Below, one piece after another: positions 21,742-30,784 of a DNA stretch of 64,000 bases. The position numbers and the translations under genes are program-made. The stretch is from Candidatus Latescibacterota bacterium (GTDB taxonomy: Bacteria > Latescibacterota > UBA2968 > UBA8231), in contig JAJEIO010000002.1 of the NCBI GenBank assembly GCA_022827835.1, forward strand, positions 248,001 to 312,000, given 5' to 3'. Under the pieces are notes generated by a model. It saw only the letters and a list, made by a program, of their open reading frames with translations. It did no database searches and had not been told where the DNA came from. Within the stretch, counting starts at the first letter, position 1; every line of letters begins with the position of its first letter.

Positions 21742-22080
21742 GTGTTTGATCTCATTTCCACTGCCTACGCCCTCGGCGGTTCGCCCTCCGAAGGCGGACA
21801 GCCCAACCCCATCGCCTCGCTCCTGCCCTTTGCGCTGATGTTTCTAGTTCTCTACCTCTTGATCTTGCGGCCGCAGATGAAGAAGCAGAGAAACCAACAG
21901 CGGATGATCGACGAACTAGAAAAAAACGATGAAATCGTCACCAGCGGCGGGATTCACGGCACCATTCTCAACATCAAAGACGACATCCTCGTAGTCAAAA
22001 TCGCCGACAACGTCAAGATCGAGGTCTCGCGGGCGGCCGTTTCGCGGGTAAAGAACAAAGAAGACGACAAGGGGAAGTAG
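21742..22080 (+). CDS. yajC: Sec translocon accessory subunit YajC
   Basis: A 112-aa single-span inner-membrane protein of the SecDF-YajC complex. After a short polar N-terminus comes the hydrophobic segment LPFALMFLVLYLLILRPQ, then KKQRNQQRMIDELEKNDEIVTSGGIHG, the family signature. I start at GTG 21742, nine bases after an AAAGGA; the upstream TTG 21736 is too close to it. The stop shares a base with the fmt GTG. Confidence 0.93.
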   Translation: MFDLISTAYALGGSPSEGGQPNPIASLLPFALMFLVLYLLILRPQMKKQRNQQRMIDELEKNDEIVTSGGIHGTILNIKDDILVVKIADNVKIEVSRAAVSRVKNKEDDKGK

Positions 22081-23003
22081 TGAGGCTCGTGTTTATGGGA
22101 ACCCCGCGCTTCGCGGTTCCCTCCTTAAAAGCCCTCGCCCAGAGCCGCCATCAGATCATCGCCGTCGTCACCAATCCCGACCGACCGCAGGGGCGGGGCC
22201 GCCAACTTGCCAGTCCGCCCGTCAAAGAACAAGCCCTAAAGTTAGGATTAGAAGTACTGCAACCGGCCGCGGTCAACGGCCCTGAGCTAGCCGCGGCGCT
22301 AGCTGCGCGCACGCCCGATCTCTTTGTCGTCGTCGCCTTTTCAGTCCTTCCTCGGCACCTACTCGCCATTCCCCGCCTCGGCTCAATAAACCTGCATCCT
22401 TCGCTTTTGCCAGCCTATCGCGGCGCGGCTCCCATTATCTGGGCAGTAGCCAATGGCGAAAAAGAGACTGGCATCACCACTTTCCAACTCAGCCCGCGCA
22501 TCGACGCCGGGCACATCCTACTCCAGCGCCGCTTTGCCATCGGCCATGACGAGACGGCCGGTGAGTTGGAGGCCCGCTTGTGCGTGGAGGGCGCCAAGAT
22601 GGTCGTGGAGACCGTTGATGGGCTGGAAGAGGGCCGCCTCACTGGACAGCCCCAAAGTACGGACGGCGTCAGTCGCGCCCCCAAGCTGACCAAGAAGGAC
22701 GGCCAGATTGACTGGAACCAACCGGCGGAGCAGGTGCGCAACCTCGTCCGCAGCATGAATCCCGTACCCGGAGCCTATACCCACTGGCAGGGCAAAACGC
22801 TTAAAGTGCATCGGACTCAGCACGCTGCGAGCGCTGGCGCACCGGGCACCGTACTCTGTGCCGATGGCCGTCGAGGTTTAACCGTGGCCTGTGGCGAGGG
22901 TGCTCTGCAACTGACCCAGGTACAACCGGCGGGCAAAGCTGTCATGGAGGGAACGGCCTTTGTGCGGGGCTATCCGATTGCGGCTGGTATGCGGCTGGGC
23001 TAG
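22080..23003 (+). CDS. fmt: methionyl-tRNA formyltransferase
   Basis: Fmt formylates initiator Met-tRNA. The 307-aa protein begins LVFMGTPRFAVPSL and has the 10-formyl-THF-binding signature around SINLHPSLLPAYRGAAPI (catalytic Asn/His), then GITTFQLSPRIDAGHIL. The C-terminal OB-like domain has RAPKLTKKDGQIDW. The GTG start overlaps the yajC stop (TAGTG). The last 44 bases overlap the next gene in another frame. Confidence 0.95.
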   Translation: MRLVFMGTPRFAVPSLKALAQSRHQIIAVVTNPDRPQGRGRQLASPPVKEQALKLGLEVLQPAAVNGPELAAALAARTPDLFVVVAFSVLPRHLLAIPRLGSINLHPSLLPAYRGAAPIIWAVANGEKETGITTFQLSPRIDAGHILLQRRFAIGHDETAGELEARLCVEGAKMVVETVDGLEEGRLTGQPQSTDGVSRAPKLTKKDGQIDWNQPAEQVRNLVRSMNPVPGAYTHWQGKTLKVHRTQHAASAGAPGTVLCADGRRGLTVACGEGALQLTQVQPAGKAVMEGTAFVRGYPIAAGMRLG

Positions 23004-23442
23004 CCTGCTCTTCGCCCTGTTTGCGGGACGGTCGGCCTACGCCACAGAGGCAGAGGCCGATTCGACTCGCACCGTGCCGTCCGCCGCCACCCTGCCTTCG
23101 GCGCATGGTGCGCTCCTGCGCTCGGCCGTGTTGCCCGGCTGGGGCCAGTTCTACAATGGCCGCCCCGTCAAGGGATTGTTCTTCGGTGCGGCAAGCGCGA
23201 CGGCCCTCACCTTGGTTGTAGTCGAGCATCGCCGCATTCGCTTTGCGCCCACGCCCGAGGAACACCAAAACCGCACCGCCCGCCGCAATAGCCGCCTGCT
23301 CTATTTCGCGCTCTCGGTCGCCTTGGCCGCCATCGACGCCTATGTCGATGCCCATCTCGCGGACTTTGGGGCCGAGGCTGCGATGCAAGTGGAGATGCAG
23401 CGCGACAAAGCGTGGCTCAGGCTGAAAGTACCGCTGCCTTAG
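22960..23442 (+). CDS. DUF5683-like membrane protein
   Basis: A 160-aa protein with an N-terminal hydrophobic signal or anchor and the FCB-type motif LRSAVLPGWGQFYNGRPVKG, then membrane-compatible segments around FFGAASATALTLVVV and LLYFALSVALAAIDAYVDAHL. The TTG at 22960 is preferred because GGAGG (22946-22950) lies nine bases before it, even though both sit inside fmt. This is characteristic of DUF5683 proteins of Bacteroidota and relatives; their role is unknown. The stop overlaps the opposite-strand gene by four bases. Confidence 0.72.
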   Translation: MCGAIRLRLVCGWASLLFALFAGRSAYATEAEADSTRTVPSAATLPSAHGALLRSAVLPGWGQFYNGRPVKGLFFGAASATALTLVVVEHRRIRFAPTPEEHQNRTARRNSRLLYFALSVALAAIDAYVDAHLADFGAEAAMQVEMQRDKAWLRLKVPLP

Positions 23443-23795
23443 CGGCGCTGCTCAATTCGCTCGACGCGGCGTCTCAGCAGCTTGAGCCGGTCGAATGCGA
23501 ACGGCATATACTGCCAAAAGTAGTGGTAGGTGGTTTGGATCCGGCGACGGCGCTCCAAGTAGGTGAGCTCGCGCTCGAGTTCGATGGAGAGCTGGTCGGA
23601 GAAAAACAACACTAGCGGATGGGCGTTGAGCAGGCTACCGAGCCGCGCGGTGCGACCTCGGGACAGCATCTGCACCCGGAAGGCGAGCTGCCGCAGATTG
23701 CGCAAAGCTACTAGCCGCCCCAATATCGCATAGGCCGCATAGGCTAGGCAGATTAGGAAGACCCCGCAGGCAACATATGTGAAGTAGTAGAACAT
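23439..23795 (-). CDS. small membrane protein, unknown
   Basis: A 118-aa product with one strong N-terminal membrane helix (residues 3-28), a basic linker and a C-terminal amphipathic helix rich in Arg/Glu/Leu (FDRLKLLRRRVERIEQRR). I recognise no family. It is convergent with the DUF5683-like gene and stands alone before a 220-base intergenic stretch leading to the tRNA. Confidence 0.55.
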   Translation of the reverse strand: MFYYFTYVACGVFLICLAYAAYAILGRLVALRNLRQLAFRVQMLSRGRTARLGSLLNAHPLVLFFSDQLSIELERELTYLERRRRIQTTYHYFWQYMPFAFDRLKLLRRRVERIEQRR

Positions 23796-23975
23796 ATAGG
23801 TATCAGCCTCGCATCACGCCTAATTTTAAATATCTAATACGCGGCTCGATGGCTCAAGCCCATTGCCTATGTGCTAACGGTGATAAAATAGGACCCAGTT
23901 TCTCTGACCGCGACTCCTACACAGCCGCCGACCTCAACATGGGCGTGATGATCAACGGCGGCTGAACTCGCCTCC

Positions 23976-24004
23976 TTGACGATGTAGCGGGGAATTGCTT
24001 ATCT
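23976..24004 (+). promoter_or_regulatory. promoter of tRNA-Ala
   Basis: TTGACG (23976-23981), a 17-base spacer and TTATCT (23999-24004). The predicted start is a few bases before the tRNA 5' end at 24018. Confidence 0.55.
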
Positions 24005-24017
24005 TTTTTGCTCTTGT

Positions 24018-24093
24018 GGGGCTGTAGCTCAGTTGGGAGAGCGCCTGAATGGCATTCAGGAGGTCAGGGGTTCGATTCCCCTCAGCTCCACCA
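24018..24093 (+). tRNA. tRNA-Ala (anticodon GGC)
   Basis: A 76-base cloverleaf with encoded CCA. The acceptor arm is GGGGCTG/CAGCTCC with the G3-U70 wobble that identifies alanine tRNAs; the discriminator is A. The anticodon stem is CCTGA/TCAGG with loop ATGGCAT, giving anticodon GGC at 24051-24053. The T arm is CAGGGGTTCGATTCCCCTC. Confidence 0.98.
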
Positions 24094-24112
24094 TGATAAG
24101 CTGTCAGGTAAT

Positions 24113-24149
24113 AAAGGGTTTACGACATGCCGTCGCAGACCCTTTTTTT
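24113..24149 (+). terminator. Rho-independent terminator after tRNA-Ala
   Basis: Outer stem AAAGGGT/ACCCTTT with an inner CGAC/GTCG stem, followed by a run of seven T. It ends the tRNA transcript before mfd. Confidence 0.8.
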
Positions 24150-24229
24150 CGGATAGCCCGACTGTGAACATGCCTCTCCGGCTGTTTTCGCCGCACAAAA
24201 TTCTCTACTAGCACGTTGAGAACAACGGA

Positions 24230-27200
24230 ATGGATTCAGCCCATTCACTCGACCACATCGTTCGCCTGACGTCCCAGACGGATCGTTTCAAAGAGGTCGT
24301 CGCCCGGCTTGCCAATGGACAGCAACACATCCTGTTCCACGGGCTGCCTACGGCCCTAGCCGCGTTTCTCGCCAGCCACATCCGCACAACTCTCGAACGC
24401 CCCGTGCTCATTGTCGCGGCCGACGAGGACCGCGCCGAACAGTGGCGCGACGATCTCCAAATCATCGCCGGTGAACAGATGGTCCATTACTTCCCCGCTT
24501 GGGACGTTGGAATCTACGACCGGCAGTCCCCGGACCTCGAAATTACCAGCTTGCGCGTGGCCGCCGCCGCTCGGCTCATGCGCGGCGAACCGGCCATCGT
24601 CGTCGCCCCGGTCGCGGCCCTGCTCGATCCGCTAATCCCGCCTCATGCCCTCGAATTGGGCACGGAGGTCCTCAAGGTAGGAAAGGAACGCGACCTCGAC
24701 GGGCTCTGCTCGCATTGGGTCGCCTGCGGCTTCGACCGCGTGGCAGCCATTGACGGCATCGGGCAGTTTAGCCTGCGCGGCGGCATCCTCGACATATATC
24801 CTTTCGGCGTTGAGCATCCCTACCGCTGCGAGTTCTTCGGCGATGAAATCGAATCCATCCGCTGCTTCGACGTCAGCACCCAGCGCTCGCTGAGCACCTG
24901 CGAAGAGGCTTGGGTGCTGCCGGCATGCGAGGTACTGCTCGACTCGCCTTTTTACGAAGATTACCTCCAGCGGATAGAAGCCGCTGGCGCGGTAGAGGCC
25001 CTCGCTCCACTGAAAGACCAGCTAGAGCTAGGCGAATCGCTCGACGGCATTGAGTGCTACACCGCCCTGCTCTACGGTCGCGACGATGGACTTTTCGAGT
25101 ACCTCAAAGAGCCTGTGCTCTTTTTAGAGGAATGCGAGGAAATCACTGCGGCCCTCGACAAGGCCCTAGCGAAGCCACGCCAAGAGTACGAGCGGTCGCG
25201 GCACAAAGAATCGCTACTGCCCCCATCGGCACTCCTGCGCGACGGGGATTGGCTCCTTGCGCAGCTCGACAACCGCACCCGGCTTGAACCAGCGCCCTTG
25301 GGCCAGCTCGACAAGGCCGTCCGCTTCGAGGCCACAGAGCCGCGCGTCTTTGCCGGCGAGCGCGCCCTCCTCCAGCAGGAAATCGACCGGCTCGCAACCG
25401 AGTCCTACGCCATCCACATCCGCTGCGAGACCAAGGGGCAAGCCAGCCGCTTACAGGAAATTTTTGCCGACTGTCCCGAGATCCACTTCGGCCTTGGCTC
25501 GCTGCACCGGGGCTTTACCTTTCCGCAAGCCCAGCTAGCCCTGCTCAACGACCACGAGATCTTCAGCCGCCAGAAGCGCCGCTACCGCTACCGCCGATTC
25601 CGCACGGCCAAATCCATCGCCAACTACGGAGCCTTGCAGCGCGGCGATTTCGTCGTCCACATCGACCACGGCATTGGCCGTTATTCGGGCATCCGCCGCC
25701 TGCGGATCGGCGGACGCGAGCACGATTGCCTCGTCGTGGCCTATCAGGACCAAGACCGCGTCTTCGTTCCCGTCGAACAGCTCGACCGCCTGCGCAAGTA
25801 TTCCAGTGCCGAAGGCGAGATCCCCCTGCTCAACAAGCTGGGTAGTGCCGCTTGGGAAAAACTCAAGGAGCGCACGCGCGAAGAGATATTCAAAATGGCC
25901 AGCGAGCTGGTACACCTCTACGCCGAGCGCAAGGCCCGGCCCGGCTTTGTGTTCTCAGCCGATGGTCCTCTCCACCGCGAGCTAGAAGCGGCCTTTCCCT
26001 TCCAAGAGACGCCCGACCAGTTGCGCACCATGGAAGAAGTCAAAAAGGACATGGAAGAGCCGCATCCCATGGATCGCCTAGTCTGCGGCGACGTGGGCTA
26101 CGGCAAGACCGAAGTCGCCGTGCGCGCTGCCTTCAAGGCCGTCTGCGACCACAAGCAGACCGCCGTGCTGGTGCCCACCACCATTCTCGCCGAGCAGCAC
26201 TACCAGACCTTCTCGGAACGCATGGGGCACACCCCAGCGCGCGTCGAGGTACTCAGCCGCTTCCGCTCCCCCAAGGAGCAGCAGCAGATCCTCCGAGACC
26301 TCAAAAACGGCCACGTCGATGTACTCATCGGTACCCATCGCATCCTCTCCAAGGACATCCGCTTCCGCGACTTAGGGCTTTTAATCGTCGATGAGGAGCA
26401 GCGCTTTGGAGTCCGCCACAAGGAGCGGCTCAAACAGCTCAAGCGGCTCGTCGATGTGCTGACCCTGACGGCGACCCCGATCCCGCGCACCCTGCACATG
26501 TCGATGATGGGCGCTCGGGACATGTCGGTGATCAATACTCCGCCGCAGGATCGCTTGCCCATCCACACCGAGATTCTAGCTTTTGACGAGAGCCGCATTG
26601 CCGAGGCCATCCACCGCGAGGTCGAACGCGGCGGTCAGGTTTACGTCGTCCACAACCGAGTGCAGTCGATTCAGCGGCTCGCGGAATACTTGCAAGACCT
26701 CCTGCCACAAGTGCGCTTCGGCGTCGCCCACGGGCAGATGCCCCCCAGACAGCTAGAAAAAGTCATGGTCGATTTCTTGGAACGAAAGTACGACTGTTTA
26801 GTCTGCACTATGATCATTGAATCGGGTATCGACATCCCTTCGGTCAACACCATCATCGTCAACCGCGCCGACGCGCTGGGCCTGAGCCAACTCTACCAAA
26901 TCAGAGGCCGAGTCGGCCGCTCCAATGAGCGCGCCTACGCCTATCTGCTGGTACCCAAGGGCAAAAGGCTGACCAAGAAGAGCCGCATGCGCCTGCGCGC
27001 CATTGAGGAATTCGCCGATTTAGGTTCTGGGTTTAACATCGCCATGCGCGATCTAGAGATTCGCGGTGCTGGCAACCTAGTCGGGGCGCAGCAACACGGA
27101 TTTATCGCCGCGGTCGGCTTCGACCTCTACTGCCGCTTGCTCGACGAGGCCATGCGCGAGATCAAGGGCGAGTACTCGCCCGACAATCCCGAACCGGAAA

Positions 27201-27628
27201 TAAAAATTGCGGTCTCGGCTTATATTCCAGATGAGTACCTGCACGACCCAGACCAAAAGATGGAGTTCTACCAGCGCTTAGCCGACGCTGGCCGCATTGT
27301 CGAACTTTTGGATATCCGCGAAGAGATGCAGGATCGCTTTGGCCGCCTGCCCCAGCCAGCGCGTTCGCTAATGCACATCATGGAAATCAAGATCATGGCC
27401 CGCCAGCTCGGCCTCGAAAGCGTTCAGTTGGAGCAGAGTCGCTTGCGCCTGGCCTTTCCGCCAGACAGGCCAGTCTCACCAGCCGACATCCAGAAGATGG
27501 TGGAGCAATGTTCCGCCCAGCTAGACTTCGACTTGGGCGAACAGCTCAAGATCGAGGTTCGGGTGCCGGGCCGCGACGAGATAGAGCGCTTGGAAAAGGC
27601 GCGCAATACCCTGGAGGAAATCCTCTGA
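24230..27628 (+). CDS. mfd: transcription-repair coupling factor Mfd
   Basis: Mfd removes stalled RNA polymerase and recruits UvrA. The 1132-aa protein has the UvrB-like N-terminal module (RGGILDIYPFG near residue 180), the RNAP-interaction domain around GDFVVHIDHGIGRYSGI (residue 475), and the RecG-like translocase. The translocase has Walker A GDVGYGKTEVAVRAA near 620, DEEQ in IVDEEQRFGVRHKE and TATPIPRTLHMSMMG. The C-terminal TRCF domain follows. Length is canonical. A GC-rich lipoprotein isomerase gene follows with a one-base-offset overlap. Confidence 0.97.
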   Translation: MDSAHSLDHIVRLTSQTDRFKEVVARLANGQQHILFHGLPTALAAFLASHIRTTLERPVLIVAADEDRAEQWRDDLQIIAGEQMVHYFPAWDVGIYDRQSPDLEITSLRVAAAARLMRGEPAIVVAPVAALLDPLIPPHALELGTEVLKVGKERDLDGLCSHWVACGFDRVAAIDGIGQFSLRGGILDIYPFGVEHPYRCEFFGDEIESIRCFDVSTQRSLSTCEEAWVLPACEVLLDSPFYEDYLQRIEAAGAVEALAPLKDQLELGESLDGIECYTALLYGRDDGLFEYLKEPVLFLEECEEITAALDKALAKPRQEYERSRHKESLLPPSALLRDGDWLLAQLDNRTRLEPAPLGQLDKAVRFEATEPRVFAGERALLQQEIDRLATESYAIHIRCETKGQASRLQEIFADCPEIHFGLGSLHRGFTFPQAQLALLNDHEIFSRQKRRYRYRRFRTAKSIANYGALQRGDFVVHIDHGIGRYSGIRRLRIGGREHDCLVVAYQDQDRVFVPVEQLDRLRKYSSAEGEIPLLNKLGSAAWEKLKERTREEIFKMASELVHLYAERKARPGFVFSADGPLHRELEAAFPFQETPDQLRTMEEVKKDMEEPHPMDRLVCGDVGYGKTEVAVRAAFKAVCDHKQTAVLVPTTILAEQHYQTFSERMGHTPARVEVLSRFRSPKEQQQILRDLKNGHVDVLIGTHRILSKDIRFRDLGLLIVDEEQRFGVRHKERLKQLKRLVDVLTLTATPIPRTLHMSMMGARDMSVINTPPQDRLPIHTEILAFDESRIAEAIHREVERGGQVYVVHNRVQSIQRLAEYLQDLLPQVRFGVAHGQMPPRQLEKVMVDFLERKYDCLVCTMIIESGIDIPSVNTIIVNRADALGLSQLYQIRGRVGRSNERAYAYLLVPKGKRLTKKSRMRLRAIEEFADLGSGFNIAMRDLEIRGAGNLVGAQQHGFIAAVGFDLYCRLLDEAMREIKGEYSPDNPEPEIKIAVSAYIPDEYLHDPDQKMEFYQRLADAGRIVELLDIREEMQDRFGRLPQPARSLMHIMEIKIMARQLGLESVQLEQSRLRLAFPPDRPVSPADIQKMVEQCSAQLDFDLGEQLKIEVRVPGRDEIERLEKARNTLEEIL
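27613..27617 (+). promoter_or_regulatory. Shine-Dalgarno that points to a CTG start
   Basis: GGAGG at 27613-27617 sits seven bases before the CTG at 27625. The CTG overlaps the mfd stop as CTGA. No ATG, GTG or TTG in this frame lies between here and the lipobox. Confidence 0.6.
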
Positions 27629-28446
27629 ACGCACTGCTTGCCATCGCGCTCGCACTCAGCGCACTGCCGGGGTGCGAATCGTCGCGCAGCCGCGACATCG
27701 TCGCCCGCGTCGGAGATGCCGAACTCACCGAGAGCGAGATTGCCAGTCAACTCGCGCCCGACCTCAACGCCGAGCTAGTCGAAGAGGAGCGGGCGCAACT
27801 AATCGAGAGCTGGGTGCGCCAAGAACTGCTCTATCAGGAAGCGCTCGACCGCGGGCTCCACCAACAAGCGCGGCTCAAAACGCTCCTAGCCCAGATGCGG
27901 CGAGACCTGCTGGTGGCGGCCTTGCTCGACTCCGAGTTCCAAGACCAAGAACTCGTCTTCAGCGAGGCTGCAATCCGCCGCTACTACGACGAGCATCAAG
28001 CCGATTTTCGCCGACAGCACCCCGAGATTAGGGCGCGGCACATTCTCTTGACTAGCCAGCGCGAGGCCAGTGCCCGGCGTCAAACTCTGCTGCAGCGCGG
28101 CGAGAGTTTTGCCGAGGTGGCTCGCAAGTACTCGCACGATGCCGCTACCCGCAACGAAGGAGGCGAGGTGGGCTATTTCTCCGAAGTAGAAAATCCCATC
28201 CTGTGGGCCGCGTGCCAAGGACTGCCGCTCAAGATCATTTCCGAGCCAGTGCCGACCGAGTACGGCTATCACCTCATTCAGGTCTTAGAGCACTCCGAGG
28301 CCGGCACGGTCCGCGACCTAACACAAGTGCGCTCCCAGATTGTCGAGGTACTGGTGCGCAAGCATCATCAATCTCAACTCGACCAACTCGTCGCCAAACT
28401 CAAAAAATCCACAGACTGGGCTATCGCAGCCCCCACCAATCCCTGA
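27625..28446 (+). CDS. parvulin-type peptidyl-prolyl isomerase, lipoprotein (PrsA/SurA-like)
   Basis: A 273-aa periplasmic folding factor with a lipoprotein signal (NALLAIALALSALPGC, Cys17), an N-terminal SurA-like helical chaperone part, and one parvulin domain (RARHILLTSQ, FAEVARKYSHD, GEVGYFSEVE, EPVPTEYGYHLIQVLE). The start is taken as CTG 27625: it gives a perfect lipobox at position 17, has an SD, and overlaps the stop of mfd. The only other start, ATG 27508, would put a 39-residue arginine-rich tail before the signal. Confidence 0.85.
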   Translation: MNALLAIALALSALPGCESSRSRDIVARVGDAELTESEIASQLAPDLNAELVEEERAQLIESWVRQELLYQEALDRGLHQQARLKTLLAQMRRDLLVAALLDSEFQDQELVFSEAAIRRYYDEHQADFRRQHPEIRARHILLTSQREASARRQTLLQRGESFAEVARKYSHDAATRNEGGEVGYFSEVENPILWAACQGLPLKIISEPVPTEYGYHLIQVLEHSEAGTVRDLTQVRSQIVEVLVRKHHQSQLDQLVAKLKKSTDWAIAAPTNP

Positions 28447-28448
28447 TT

Positions 28449-29786
28449 ATGCTACTGCATTCGCCAAATCGCCTGTTGTTAGCGCTCTGCCTCGCGCTGT
28501 GTATCGCGCCGCGCGCAAGGGCCTTGCCCGAACTCATCGACCGCATCGTCGCCACCGTTGACAATCACACGATCCTCTGGTCCGAACTCAACTACCGACT
28601 GCGCTTTGAGGCCGAGCAGCGCGGGCTGTCAGTTTTTGCCGAATCCGAGCAAATCAAGGCGCTCCGCCGCGAGATCCTCGACGCCATGATCGACGAGCAA
28701 GTACTGGTTCTCAAGGCCCAACAGGACAGTATTCAGATCGACCCCTCCGAAGTTGAGGAAATGCTCGGCCAGCAGTTCCAGATGGCCAAGAGCAGCATGG
28801 ACGACGGAGAATTCGCGCAGATGCTAGAGCGCGTGGGCTTGAGCGAGCGCCAACTCAAGGCTCGCTACCGCAAGGAAATTCGCCATCGCCTACTCTCGCG
28901 CCAGCTGCGCGCCTTTGTCTCGTACCGGGTACACGTCAGCCACCGCGACGTAGAAGAATTCCTCATCGCCCACCAAGACACCTTGCCTTCCCAAATCTCG
29001 CTCAGCCACATTCTGATCCAGGTTCTGCCCAGTGATGAAGTACTACGAGAAAAACGGGCGCGGATCGAAGAGATCCAGGCTCTGCTGGACGCTGGCGGCG
29101 ATTTCGCTACCATAGCCCGCACTCACTCTGAAGATCCCGGCAGCGCCTCGCTCGGCGGCGACTTGGGCTGTTTCTCGCCTGGGACCTTGGTGCCCGAGTT
29201 CGAGGAAGCGGCCTTTGCCCTCAAACCAGGCCAGACCAGCGAGCCGGTCTTGAGTCCGTATGGCTACCACTTGATACAGGTGCGCGAAAAGCGCGAAGAT
29301 TCCATCTGCGCCAGCCACATTCTCGTCTTGGCGCAAACCTCGGAAAGCGACCAAGAGCGGGCGCGGGAAACGCTAGAGAATTTGCGCTACCGCGCCCGGA
29401 ACGGCGAGGAGTTTTCCCAACTCGCCCGCCAGTACTCGGCCAATCCGCAGACGGCCATGCAGGGCGGCCTTTGGGGCACCTTCCCTAAAGACCAGATCCC
29501 CAAATTCCTCCAGCCTTACCTCCGCAATCTCAAGCTGGGCGACATCAGCAAACCCTTCTTTTTTGACGATGGTGGTCACATCATCAAAATTGACGACGAT
29601 CAAGCCATAATCGAGGGCCTGATCCGCGAAAGCCGCACCGCCCAAGCCGTGCGCCAATTAATCGACGAATACCGGCAGCAAATCCACATCGAGGTTCGGC
29701 TCGACGAGGAAAACTTGCGCCGACCAGTACAGAATGCGACTGGATATCTTTCTGAAGAACACGGGGCTGATCAAGCAGCGCAGTGA
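28449..29786 (+). CDS. surA: periplasmic chaperone SurA, two parvulin domains
   Basis: A 445-aa protein with a signal peptide ending near LCIAPRARA, a SurA N-terminal domain (ELIDRIVATVDNHTILWSEL), then two parvulin repeats. The first is ISLSHILIQVLPS...FATIARTHSEDPGSASLGGDLG and the second is ICASHILVLAQTS...FSQLARQYSANPQTAMQGGLWG. SurA escorts barrel proteins to BAM, which suits the many barrels in this window. The start is three bases after the previous stop. The 3' end overlaps the S4 gene by 53 bases. Confidence 0.9.
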   Translation: MLLHSPNRLLLALCLALCIAPRARALPELIDRIVATVDNHTILWSELNYRLRFEAEQRGLSVFAESEQIKALRREILDAMIDEQVLVLKAQQDSIQIDPSEVEEMLGQQFQMAKSSMDDGEFAQMLERVGLSERQLKARYRKEIRHRLLSRQLRAFVSYRVHVSHRDVEEFLIAHQDTLPSQISLSHILIQVLPSDEVLREKRARIEEIQALLDAGGDFATIARTHSEDPGSASLGGDLGCFSPGTLVPEFEEAAFALKPGQTSEPVLSPYGYHLIQVREKREDSICASHILVLAQTSESDQERARETLENLRYRARNGEEFSQLARQYSANPQTAMQGGLWGTFPKDQIPKFLQPYLRNLKLGDISKPFFFDDGGHIIKIDDDQAIIEGLIRESRTAQAVRQLIDEYRQQIHIEVRLDEENLRRPVQNATGYLSEEHGADQAAQ

Positions 29787-30015
29787 AGCCAAGCGGGCCT
29801 GCGACGCCGGGCGAGTCCAGATCGGCGGCCAGCAGGCCAAGGCTTCGCACGCCGTGGTCGTGGGGGAGCAGATACACATTGCGACCCCCTCTCGCCTGCT
29901 CGACATTGAGGTGCTCGGCATTCCAGAGCGCCCGCCCTCCCGCCGGGACCGCCGGCGCTTTTATCGGATCCTCCGCGAGGAATATCGCGATCCGTACGAA
30001 GACTTGAGCTTTTAG
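29734..30015 (+). CDS. S4-domain RNA-binding protein (Hsp15/RqcP-like)
   Basis: A 93-aa protein, essentially one S4 domain: MRLDIFLKNTGLIKQRSEAKRACDAGRVQI then GGQQAKASHAVVVGEQIHI, with a basic C-terminus. Hsp15 and RqcP proteins of this size bind 50S-stalled peptidyl-tRNA complexes; that role is inferred from size and fold. The ATG at 29734 is required for the domain, so the surA overlap is real. Confidence 0.8.
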   Translation: MRLDIFLKNTGLIKQRSEAKRACDAGRVQIGGQQAKASHAVVVGEQIHIATPSRLLDIEVLGIPERPPSRRDRRRFYRILREEYRDPYEDLSF

Positions 30016-30025
30016 GATGTGAACT

Positions 30026-30784
30026 GTGGGTAGCGCCGCGCAATCGCCCTATCAAGGGCTAGCCCCCATTTACGACTATGTAATGGCTCACGTCGGTTAC
30101 GGCGAATGGGCCGCTTACATCCACGCGCTTTTCGCCCGCTTTGATCCCGCCGCCACCCGCGTCGTGGACTTGGCCTGCGGGACCGGCAATGTGTCTTTTG
30201 CGCTCCACCGCCTCGGCTATGAGGTAACGGGTGTGGACCGCTCCGAGGCCATGCTGGAGGTCGCGCGCGAGAAGGCCACCAATACCGGCGTCGAATTCGT
30301 CCAGCAAGACCTGCGCCAGCTAGGGGCCCTAGGGCCTTTTGACGCGGCCACTTGCCTGTACGACAGCGTCAACTATCTGCTCGCACCAGCCGACATCGAC
30401 GCGACACTGCGCGGCACGCAGGCTATTGTGCAGCCGGGTGGGCTTTTCGTCTTCGACATCTGCACCGAGCGCAATTCGCTGCGCTATTTCCGCAACATGC
30501 GCGACAGCGGACAGGGGCCGGGTTTTTCCTACGAGCGGCACAGCACCTACGATCCAGACCGGCGGCTACAGCGCAATCACTTTCGCATCCGCCGCGACGA
30601 GAGCGATGTCGCATTCGAGGAAACCCATGTCCAGCGCATTTATCCGGTCGCCGCCGTCGCCGACCGCGTCGAGACAAGTGCTTGGGAGTTGCTCGCGCTC
30701 TTCGACGGTTTCACATTTGACGAGGGGACCGAGGAGTCGGACCGCGTTCATTTCGTCCTTCGCGCTCCGCTAGCGGAGAAATGA
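30026..30784 (+). CDS. class I SAM-dependent methyltransferase
   Basis: A 252-aa Rossmann methyltransferase. Motif I is VVDLACGTGNVSFAL (residues 46-60), the acidic end of beta-2 is VTGVDRSEAML, and motif post-I/IV is AATCLYDSVNYLL with a GGLFVFDICT strand. The nearest families are small-molecule methyltransferases of the Methyltransf_25 type. The start is GTG 30026; the stop overlaps nrnA (ATGA). The substrate is unknown. Confidence 0.82.
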   Translation: MGSAAQSPYQGLAPIYDYVMAHVGYGEWAAYIHALFARFDPAATRVVDLACGTGNVSFALHRLGYEVTGVDRSEAMLEVAREKATNTGVEFVQQDLRQLGALGPFDAATCLYDSVNYLLAPADIDATLRGTQAIVQPGGLFVFDICTERNSLRYFRNMRDSGQGPGFSYERHSTYDPDRRLQRNHFRIRRDESDVAFEETHVQRIYPVAAVADRVETSAWELLALFDGFTFDEGTEESDRVHFVLRAPLAEK

